From positions 1-23,469 of the forward strand of contig DCUZ01000009.1 of assembly GCA_002327305.1 (NCBI GenBank): DNA of 23,469 bases, in the 5' to 3' direction. A program made the position numbers and the translations under genes. Origin of the DNA: Holophagales bacterium UBA2201. Its GTDB lineage: Bacteria > Acidobacteriota > Thermoanaerobaculia > UBA2201. Positions within the stretch are counted from its first letter, which is position 1, and every line of letters begins with the position of its first letter. Positions 1 to 6,233 of this stretch are shown one piece after another. The notes beneath the pieces are model-generated. The model made no database searches. It was not told where the DNA came from and worked only from the letters and a program-made list of their open reading frames with translations.

Positions 1-29
1 GGCCTCCCGCACGGGAGGCCCTTTTATTT
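1..29 (+). terminator. Rho-independent terminator-like hairpin
   Basis: Bases 1-8 pair perfectly with 13-20 (GGCCTCCC with GGGAGGCC) around a GCAC loop, and CTTTTATTT follows. On the plus strand this is a classical intrinsic terminator for a gene to the left of the window. The stem lies 33 bases beyond the iadA stop codon, so it may also end the minus-strand cph operon. The T-tract needed for that direction would lie outside the window, so bidirectional use cannot be judged. Confidence 0.75.
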
Positions 30-52
30 CCCTCGTGATCCGGGGAGGAACC

Positions 53-1249
53 CTACTCGAACATCCCCTTCCTTGCCGGTTTTCCGTCCTGCACGAAGAA
101 GAGACCGCCGGCGAGGAGGTGGCGGACCCGGTCGTCGGCGTCGAGGAGGGCCAGGTCGGCGTCCATCCCCGGGGCGATGCGCCCCTTCCCTTTCAACTTG
201 AAGATGCCGGCCGGGTTGCTGGTGGCCACCTTCAGCGCCTGCTCCATGGGGATCCGTTCCTTCCTCACGGCGTCCAGCACCTCCAGCAGGAGGGTGCGCG
301 GCTCGCCGCTGGTCAGCTTCAGGAGGGTCCCCTCCTCGTCGAACAGCGGCAGGGAGCCGCCGCCGTCGGAGGAGAAGGTGATGTGTTCGAGGGGGACTCC
401 GGCCTCCAGAAGGAGGCGGAGGGCGGCCGAGGGCTTTACCTCGTACTCGGGGTAGAAGGGGTAGGCGGAGGTGGTGATGTCCACATTGCCCTCCTTGCCG
501 TAGGCCTTGGCGTCCTCGAAGATGTAGGAGTTGCGGTTGCAGTGGGTGGGGAGGAACTGGGCCGGCTTCAATTCGCTCATCTCCACGGCGGCGTAGATGA
601 GGGCGAAGGGGCGGTGGGCGTCCCCCATGTGGAGGAGGGTGATGCCGGCCTTGCCCCCCAGCATCCCGCCGACGCGGGCGTGCTCCGCGAGGCGGACGAG
701 TTCCGTGACGGTGGGACAGGAGGAGCGGTGGTCGGCGATGGCGATCTCCCCGGCCCCGATCACCTCCTCGATCAGGGCGATGTCGCGCCCGACGTCGCCG
801 AGGAGGGTCGGCGTGGGGACCTGATAGGCGCCGGTCAGAATGTAGGCGCTCATCCCCTCGCGCCGGAGCCCCTTGGCTTTCATCAGCACCCCCTCCACTC
901 CGCGCGCGAACCCGTCGGTGCCGAGCGACCCCACCACGGTGGTGATGGCGCCGTCGCGGAGCATGGAGAGGGGCACTTCGGGGGTGCGGGTTTCCGGCCC
1001 CCCCTCCCCCCCCGCCCCCGCGATGTGGACATGGCCGTCGACGAGGCCGGGGATCATGGTCAGCCCCGCGGCGGGGACCTCGGTGACCGGGAGGCCGCCG
1101 CCGGGCTTGATCCTCTCCTCGACCGCCAGCACGCGCCCCCCCCCGATCAGCACGTCCCGCCTCCCGAGGTCTTCCGGCGCGAAGACCCGGCACTCCTTGA
1201 AGAGGACCAGGACGGGGTCGGGCCGAAGGGCCTTGCGGACCTTAATCAT
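53..1249 (-). CDS. iadA: isoaspartyl dipeptidase (beta-aspartyl-peptidase), metal-dependent
   Basis: This amidohydrolase-superfamily protein (398 aa, usual length about 390) should hydrolyse beta-aspartyl dipeptides. In this operon the expected substrate is beta-Asp-Arg, giving Asp plus Arg as the last step of cyanophycin breakdown in the cytoplasm. Recognised by LVDGHVHIAGAGGEGG (metal ligands H73 and H75), ADHRSS near 172, HMGD (H207), LPTHCNRN (H236) and SSDGGGS (catalytic D295), all collinear with E. coli IadA as I recall it. No signal peptide is present. Where E. coli has the carboxylated bridging lysine (K162), this protein aligns E168, so the metal centre is probably bridged by Glu. 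The ATG at 1249 overlaps the stop of the upstream synthetase gene by 8 bases, which implies translational coupling; no strong ribosome site is seen. A general dihydroorotase-like amidohydrolase is unlikely given the specific motifs. Confidence 0.93.
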   Translation of the reverse strand: MIKVRKALRPDPVLVLFKECRVFAPEDLGRRDVLIGGGRVLAVEERIKPGGGLPVTEVPAAGLTMIPGLVDGHVHIAGAGGEGGPETRTPEVPLSMLRDGAITTVVGSLGTDGFARGVEGVLMKAKGLRREGMSAYILTGAYQVPTPTLLGDVGRDIALIEEVIGAGEIAIADHRSSCPTVTELVRLAEHARVGGMLGGKAGITLLHMGDAHRPFALIYAAVEMSELKPAQFLPTHCNRNSYIFEDAKAYGKEGNVDITTSAYPFYPEYEVKPSAALRLLLEAGVPLEHITFSSDGGGSLPLFDEEGTLLKLTSGEPRTLLLEVLDAVRKERIPMEQALKVATSNPAGIFKLKGKGRIAPGMDADLALLDADDRVRHLLAGGLFFVQDGKPARKGMFE

Positions 1250-3122
1250 ACTTGGCGACCAGGACCTTGAGAAGGGGCTCCAGGACCTTCAGCAGGGCGG
1301 CCTCTCTCCCGGCGGCGCCGGCATAGGCCACGCTCCTCGATGCGGCCCCCTTCCGCTTGATCGTCACCTTTCCCTTCTCCACCACGATGAGATGGCCGTC
1401 CTCGAGCAGGTCCCGCTGGAGGGTGGCCTCAGCCGCGTCGGGATGGTCCATGATGACGATGTCGGCCCCCTGGTGGACCATGCCGAACTCCTTAAGCGCC
1501 GCCCCCGGATGGGACAGGACGGCGAACCCCAGCCGGGGATGGCGCAGGAGGATGCGGACGTTCTCGTCGTGCCGGGGATGGTTGCACAGCACCCGGCCGT
1601 CGAACGAGACCCCCTCCTTCGTGAGGGAGCCGGCGAAGAGACCGGGACGGGCCTTGCGGGCCCGCTCGATGAGGGCGGCGCAGAACTTCCGCGTGAGGTT
1701 GTGGCCCGCCACGATGGGGATGCGCTCGCCCCTGGGCGCGGGGAAGTGGGCCGCCCAGATGGCGGCCGGAACGTCCACCGAACCGCCCAGGGCGGGGGCC
1801 AGGTGCATGAAGACGCCGGGGCCGGCGTTGATCTCGATGATGCCGAAGTCCCCCTCGGTCCAGGGGCGGGCGATGTCCCGCGCCAGGACGTCGATCCCCA
1901 TGCAGGTGACGTTGAAGTTGGAGGCGATGTCCTCCACGAGGCGGATGTTGGCGGGGTGGATCTTGCCGGTGACATTGATGGAAACGCCGCCGGCGCTGAT
2001 GTTGGCCACCCGGCGGAGGGTGACCCGCTGGCCGTTGCCGGGGACGGAGTTGAGGGCCAGGCCCTGCTTGTCGAGGAAGTCCAGCAGATCGTCGTCCACC
2101 TTGATCTTGCACAGCGGCGACCGGGCGTTGTCCAGCCGGGCGGGGGTGTCGTTCTCGATCTTGATCAGTTCCCCGATGGTCCGCTTCCCGTCCCCGTCCA
2201 CGTAGGCGGGAACGCGCTGGAGGGCGGCGACGAACCTGCCCTTCACGGCGAGGAGCCTGTGGTCGGTCCCCTCGATCTGCTGCTGGACGATGACGCCGTC
2301 GAACCCCCCCTCCTCGATGCTCTCGAGGGCGACGCGGAAGGCCTTGCGCACCTCCGCCTCCGAGCGGATGTTGGTGGTGACGCCGTGCCCCTTGTGCCCC
2401 GCCACCGGCTTGACCACGACGGGCCAGCCCAACCGGGCCGCCTCCGCCACCACCTCCTCCTCGCGATAGAAGGTGCGCCCCTTGGGGGTGGGGAAACCGC
2501 GGTCCTGGAGGAAGTCGGCGACCATGTCCTTGAACATGGTGAACTCGGTGTCCTTGATGCCGTCGGTGGAAACGGTGGTGGAGCGGCCGCGGATCTGCTT
2601 GAGGCCATAGCCCCATTGGAACTGGTTCTCGGCCTTCAGATACTGGACGGGGATGCCCCGCTTGAGGGCCCCCTCGTAGAGCGAATAGAGGGTGGGACCG
2701 CCGAGGAGGGTCTTGTCGAACTTCTGCTGAAGGCGCGTGAACTCGGCGGCGAAGTCGAAGGGGCGGGCCTCCTCAAGGGCGTTGAACCAGTCGGCCACGG
2801 TCTCGGCGCAGTCCACGGTGATCCGCTCGTCCAGCGATTCCACGGCGATGACGCTCTCTTCGCCGCCCGGCTCCAGGACGAACCGCCCGACGGAGAGGTT
2901 GATGTCCATCTTGAGGACCTCCACCAGGGCCCGGACGAACAACTCCGGCAGGTCGGGGCCTGAATCGGCCAGCGACGGGAACGCCGTGGTGGCGGCCTCC
3001 CGGATGCGGTCCGCGCGGCGGACCCGGGGGTCCACCCGGAGGGTGAACCGGACGGCCGGGCGGTCCAGGTATAGATTGGCCCCCGTAAAGGCCTTGAAAT
3101 CCCCTGCTTCGATGCGTGCCAT
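1242..3122 (-). CDS. cphA2: CphA2-like cyanophycin synthetase with degenerate Mur domain
   Basis: The protein (626 aa) has the cyanophycin synthetase N-terminal domain (about 1-165, with FTGANLYLDRP) and a full ATP-grasp domain (about 185-460: VVVKPVAGHKGHGVTT, VIVQQQIEGTDHRL, VPAYVDGDGKRTIGELI and the metal-site segment GIIEINAGPG at 427-436). CphA1 enzymes are about 870 aa and carry a Mur-ligase domain with a GTNGKTT P-loop and an ETARGG motif. Here the segment starting IPIVAGHNLTRKF at 468 lacks the P-loop, SHPGAALKEFG replaces ETARGG, and only about 160 residues follow the ATP-grasp. This is the arrangement of CphA2, which joins ready-made beta-Asp-Arg dipeptides with one active ATP site. 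It starts one base inside the cphB stop (TAATG) behind GAGGAGGT and overlaps iadA. The family is clear; the substrate is inferred from cyanobacterial CphA2 and from its neighbours. Confidence 0.88.
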   Translation of the reverse strand: MARIEAGDFKAFTGANLYLDRPAVRFTLRVDPRVRRADRIREAATTAFPSLADSGPDLPELFVRALVEVLKMDINLSVGRFVLEPGGEESVIAVESLDERITVDCAETVADWFNALEEARPFDFAAEFTRLQQKFDKTLLGGPTLYSLYEGALKRGIPVQYLKAENQFQWGYGLKQIRGRSTTVSTDGIKDTEFTMFKDMVADFLQDRGFPTPKGRTFYREEEVVAEAARLGWPVVVKPVAGHKGHGVTTNIRSEAEVRKAFRVALESIEEGGFDGVIVQQQIEGTDHRLLAVKGRFVAALQRVPAYVDGDGKRTIGELIKIENDTPARLDNARSPLCKIKVDDDLLDFLDKQGLALNSVPGNGQRVTLRRVANISAGGVSINVTGKIHPANIRLVEDIASNFNVTCMGIDVLARDIARPWTEGDFGIIEINAGPGVFMHLAPALGGSVDVPAAIWAAHFPAPRGERIPIVAGHNLTRKFCAALIERARKARPGLFAGSLTKEGVSFDGRVLCNHPRHDENVRILLRHPRLGFAVLSHPGAALKEFGMVHQGADIVIMDHPDAAEATLQRDLLEDGHLIVVEKGKVTIKRKGAASRSVAYAGAAGREAALLKVLEPLLKVLVAKYD

Positions 3123-4027
3123 TATGACCTCCTCGTCATGGTATCGTTGTATTCGTGCCAGGGTTCCAGGAACTTGAAGAGCCGGCCCAGCCCCGACCGG
3201 CCCGTCCGGTCGGGGGGCCGGGCCGCCCCGGCGGGATCGAGACGGAACCGGCGCCCCGGGGCGAAGAACGAAAGCCGGAGGCCGTCGACCGACACCAGCG
3301 CCCCGGCGGGGCGGTCGCCGTAGTCGGTGGCGAGGTCGCCGCCGGCCCGCAACACCGCGACCACTCCGGAGCCCAGAACTTCCAGCGTCCCGTCCGGGTG
3401 GACCAGGACGGCGGTGTCCTCAGCCACTCCCAGCCCCACCCTGCCCAGCCCGGCGCCGAGCGCCTGAGCCAGCCGGGCGATGCGCCCCCGTTCCATGAAG
3501 TGGGTGTCCACGATGGCCCCGGGAAGGAATCCCAGGGCCGCCCGGTTCGACACCGCCCCCTTCACCAGGCCGCTCCGCTCCCCGTCGAAGATCGTCACGG
3601 CTCCGGCGGCGGCCGCCCCGGCGCTGGACCCTGCCACGACGGCCCCCTCCCGGTGCCTCCGCCGGATCTCCTTCAAAAGGGCGGTGTCCTGAAAGATCTC
3701 GACCAGCCGCACCTGGTCGCCCCCGGTGAAAAAGACGGCCCCGGCCTTCTCCACCGCCTCCACGGCCGCCCCCCCCTCCGCCTCCTCCCGCCGTCGGATG
3801 TCCAGAATGCGGGGATCGGCCGCTCCGAGGGCCCGGAAGGCCCGATCGTAGTCCTTGCCCAGTTCGACGGGATAATCGGACGCGGTGGTGATGACGGCCA
3901 CGCTCCGCCCGCGGGCGGCTTGGACCACCCACCGGAGGAGGGCGCGATCGCCTTTCCGGTCTTCGCCCCCCCCGATCAGAAATAACGGCCCCGGCGCATG
4001 CGGGACCGGACGCTCTGCGGTCATCAT
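3122..4027 (-). CDS. cphB: cyanophycinase, S51 serine peptidase
   Basis: Cyanophycinase cuts cyanophycin from its C-terminus, releasing beta-Asp-Arg dipeptides in the cytoplasm. The protein has 301 aa (usual about 270-300). Motifs in order are LFLIGGGEDRKGD (15-27), FFTGGDQ (99-105), the nucleophile elbow AGSSAGAAAAG with probable catalytic S135, DTHFMERGR (H176) and GVAEDTAVLV near 200. There is no signal peptide, unlike extracellular CphE enzymes. Two adjacent ATGs begin the frame at 4027 and 4024. The GGGAG at 4030-4034 sits only 2 bases from the first but 5 from the second, so 4024 is probably the true start. It is the first gene of cphB-cphA2-iadA, with a promoter about 60 bases upstream. 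Confidence 0.94.
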   Translation of the reverse strand: MMTAERPVPHAPGPLFLIGGGEDRKGDRALLRWVVQAARGRSVAVITTASDYPVELGKDYDRAFRALGAADPRILDIRRREEAEGGAAVEAVEKAGAVFFTGGDQVRLVEIFQDTALLKEIRRRHREGAVVAGSSAGAAAAGAVTIFDGERSGLVKGAVSNRAALGFLPGAIVDTHFMERGRIARLAQALGAGLGRVGLGVAEDTAVLVHPDGTLEVLGSGVVAVLRAGGDLATDYGDRPAGALVSVDGLRLSFFAPGRRFRLDPAGAARPPDRTGRSGLGRLFKFLEPWHEYNDTMTRRS

Positions 4028-4085
4028 GTCTCCCGAATCTCGATTAGGTGCCGGATCCCCTCGGATATGGGGGAATGGGCCCCAC

Positions 4086-4114
4086 AGTATAAGAATTCAT
4101 CGGCGCAATGTCAA
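4086..4114 (-). promoter_or_regulatory. sigma-70-type promoter of the cyanophycin operon
   Basis: Read on the minus strand, a perfect TTGACA (-35, 4109-4114) is followed after exactly 17 bases by TATACT (-10, 4086-4091). Transcription would start near 4079, leaving a leader of about 52 bases before cphB. No operator-like inverted repeat was obvious in the leader. Confidence 0.82.
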
Positions 4115-4130
4115 ATATTTCGCCTCGGCG

Positions 4131-5189
4131 CTACGATTTTCCGCCCTTCTTTTTCCCCTTTTTCCCCTCCTTCCCGCCCTCCTTCCCGCCCCCCTTTTTC
4201 CCCCCTTTCTTCCCCTTTTTCCCGTCCGCGGCCTTGGCCGCCGAGCGCAACCGATCGGCCAGACGACGGGCATCGGCGGCTGGGCGTGCCTCGTCCGCCG
4301 CCGGCGGCTCCGAACCGGCGCTTTCGTCCCGCTCCGGGATTTCCCGAACGGCGGCGGCCCTGGCCGATTTGAGATCCGGCTCTTCGAGGATCGGTTCGGC
4401 TCCCCGCCCCTGGTCGCCTTCCCGCAGGAACATCAATTCCCGGTGGGCCAGGTCCCGGATGCCCCAATCGGAGTCCTTTTCGAGCTCCCTCAGCGTCCCG
4501 GCCGCCTCCGGGCCCCCGATTTCCGCCAGGGCCCGTACCGCCGCCTCCCTGACGTACCGATTGCCGTCGCGCGTGGCCTTCACCAGGGCCCCCACGGCCG
4601 AGCGGTCCTTCATCCAACCCAGGACGCGGGCCGCGCTCTCCCGCACGGTGTCCTCGGTATCGGCCAGGCATGCCGCCACCGCTGGGGCGGCCCGCCGGTC
4701 CGCGATCTCACCCAGGGCCCGCACCGCCGCCTCCCTGACATTCCGCTCGTCGTCGGCGAGGGCCTCGACCAAGGCGTCGAGCGCGCCGGCGTCTTTGAGG
4801 TCCCCCAGGGCCCGGGCGGCGCACTCGCGCACCCGGTCGTCCCCGTCCTTCAGCGCTGCTGCGACCCGGGGAAGGGCCCGGGGGTCCCGACCCGCCCCCG
4901 TGGCGAGCAGGGCCTCCCTCCGGACTGCCGGGTCGGCGTCTTTGATCAGACCCTCGAGGAGCTTCGCTACCTCATCCCCCTGCACGCCGGCCAGGGCCTT
5001 GGCGGACTGCTCCCGCTTCCAGCCCTCCGCGCCGGCGACGGCCAGCCCCAGGCCTTTCAGGGCGTCGTCCCCGGCTTCCCGCAGGGCTTGGACCAACCGT
5101 TCCACCTCGGAGGAGTTGGCGGTCCGCAGCGTCTCCATCAGACCGGTGTAATCACCCTGGGCCAAGAGTTCCTGGATGCGATCGGGCAT
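4131..5189 (-). CDS. HEAT-repeat protein with Lys/Gly-rich C-terminal tail
   Basis: The protein has 352 aa. Residues about 74-250 form consecutive HEAT/PBS-lyase-type helical repeats with recurring VREAAVRALGEI-like units, for example VRECAARALGDL, VREAAVRALGEI, VRESAARVLGWM and VREAAVRALAEI. Such repeats are protein-binding scaffolds. An acidic, Ala-rich linker (about 262-320) leads to a strongly basic tail (323-352) made almost only of Lys and Gly, a composition suited to binding nucleic acid or anionic polymer. No catalytic domain, signal peptide or membrane segment is seen, so it is likely cytosolic. The start at 5189 is chosen because AAAAGGAGGG lies 5 bases upstream and a promoter precedes it; the frame stays open further upstream, but that part has shadow-like composition. 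Partner unknown. Confidence 0.85.
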   Translation of the reverse strand: MPDRIQELLAQGDYTGLMETLRTANSSEVERLVQALREAGDDALKGLGLAVAGAEGWKREQSAKALAGVQGDEVAKLLEGLIKDADPAVRREALLATGAGRDPRALPRVAAALKDGDDRVRECAARALGDLKDAGALDALVEALADDERNVREAAVRALGEIADRRAAPAVAACLADTEDTVRESAARVLGWMKDRSAVGALVKATRDGNRYVREAAVRALAEIGGPEAAGTLRELEKDSDWGIRDLAHRELMFLREGDQGRGAEPILEEPDLKSARAAAVREIPERDESAGSEPPAADEARPAADARRLADRLRSAAKAADGKKGKKGGKKGGGKEGGKEGKKGKKKGGKS

Positions 5190-5194
5190 GACAG

Positions 5195-5204
5195 CCCTCC
5201 TTTT
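5195..5204 (-). promoter_or_regulatory. ribosome binding site fixing the HEAT-protein start
   Basis: AAAAGGAGGG on the minus strand lies 5 bases before the ATG at 5189. It decides for this start over longer in-frame extensions that run back through the neighbouring gene. Confidence 0.85.
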
Positions 5205-5219
5205 CATGGGATACCGGCA

Positions 5220-5248
5220 AGTGTACAGTGCCTGCCCGCCGGTGTCAA
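5220..5248 (-). promoter_or_regulatory. sigma-70-type promoter of the HEAT-repeat gene
   Basis: On the minus strand TTGACA (5243-5248) and TACACT (5220-5225) are separated by 17 bases. The predicted start near 5213 gives a leader of about 24 bases that includes the ribosome site. It separates the HEAT gene from the upstream methyltransferase gene. Confidence 0.75.
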
Positions 5249-5296
5249 ACAGAGCGGGCTCCCTTTTGATCCTCCCGGCCGTCCGGCCTTCCCAAA

Positions 5297-6232
5297 CTAT
5301 CTTGCCGCCAGCATCTTCCCCAGCGCCGCCGTCAGGCGCGCATCGGTGCCGCAGCAGCCGCCCCCGATCCGCAGGTCCCACCGGCGGACAACGGCGGCGA
5401 TGACATGGGCCAGATCGTCGGGAGAGTCGCCGTGAAGGACCGCCGCGCCGTCCAGTTCCTCCGGATCGAGGGGCGAAGCGTTGGCCTGGAGGCCGATCCA
5501 TCGGCCTGTCCCCCCTCCCGGGCACCCGAAGGCGGCCCCCATCGCTGCATCGAAGGTTGCAGGGTGGACGCAGTGCCCCATGTAGCCCAGGGGCGCCGGG
5601 TGTGCGGACGCGTCGATCCGGGCGGCGGCTTCCCGCATGGGAACGCCGTCCAGAAGGGTCCCATCGGGACGGAGGGGGAACCCGAGGATGAACGGCAGGC
5701 CGGTGGCCCCCATGGCGCGGGCCATCCCCGCCGCCTCCGGAAGGGCCGGGAGGGTGGCACCATAGAGCAGGTCCACCCCCGCCCCCGCCAGGGCCGCCGC
5801 TTGGGGCGCGTGAAACGCCTCCGCCTCGTCCTCCGGCAAGGTCTCCCGGGGATCGTAGGCGTCGCCGCGGCACCCCATCAGACCTCCGATGAACGCCGCC
5901 GATCCCTCCTTCCGCCTCAAGGCGTCGAGAAACCGGAATGCGTCGGCCTGAACGGGACGACCCTCCAAGCCGGCCGCCCGCAGGCGTTCGGGGTTGGCCC
6001 GCCAGGTGGGGGTGAGGAGGAGGAGCGGCAGGCCCGCCTCCCGTGCGGCGGCGAGGTATTCTCCATAGATGCGCTCCAGTGCGCGGCGGCCGGCAGGATC
6101 GTAGAGGAGGGGGGCGTTCGCGGCGACGGGGTCCAGCCATCCCCCCGGTTCCCGGCGGAGGCGCTCGATGACGGCCCCCTCGGTCAGAATGAGGGGGACG
6201 GACCGCAGGGCCGCGGCCAATGACGGGGTCAT
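5297..6232 (-). CDS. homocysteine S-methyltransferase family protein
   Basis: This is a Zn-dependent TIM-barrel methyltransferase-family protein of 311 aa, close to the usual single-domain length (MmuM/BHMT-like). LILTEGAVIERL near residue 14 matches the family start (normally LDGGxxxxL), GHC supplies zinc ligand C221, and GGGCCGTD near the C-terminus supplies C293 and C294 with the expected Asp. Enzymes with this site move a methyl group from a donor such as S-methylmethionine or a betaine to a thiol, often homocysteine. The donor cannot be told from sequence. There is no cobalamin or folate domain, so it is not a complete MetH. Its ATG follows the stop of the sulfatase-TPR gene by a single base (TGAGATG), so it is very probably co-transcribed and coupled. 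Confidence 0.87.
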   Translation of the reverse strand: MTPSLAAALRSVPLILTEGAVIERLRREPGGWLDPVAANAPLLYDPAGRRALERIYGEYLAAAREAGLPLLLLTPTWRANPERLRAAGLEGRPVQADAFRFLDALRRKEGSAAFIGGLMGCRGDAYDPRETLPEDEAEAFHAPQAAALAGAGVDLLYGATLPALPEAAGMARAMGATGLPFILGFPLRPDGTLLDGVPMREAAARIDASAHPAPLGYMGHCVHPATFDAAMGAAFGCPGGGTGRWIGLQANASPLDPEELDGAAVLHGDSPDDLAHVIAAVVRRWDLRIGGGCCGTDARLTAALGKMLAAR

Positions 6233-6233
6233 C

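Noticed and set aside
35..2963. Long plus-strand open frames (35-1270 and 873-2963) opposite iadA and cphA2
   Set aside because: They are antisense to well-recognised enzymes. Their products are rich in Gly, Asp, Val and Arg with no family motifs, as expected for shadows in GC-rich DNA.
5190..6140. N-terminal extension of the HEAT-protein frame through the methyltransferase region
   Set aside because: The extension is Arg/Pro/Gly-rich shadow sequence of the neighbouring gene; ribosome site and promoter favour the start at 5189.
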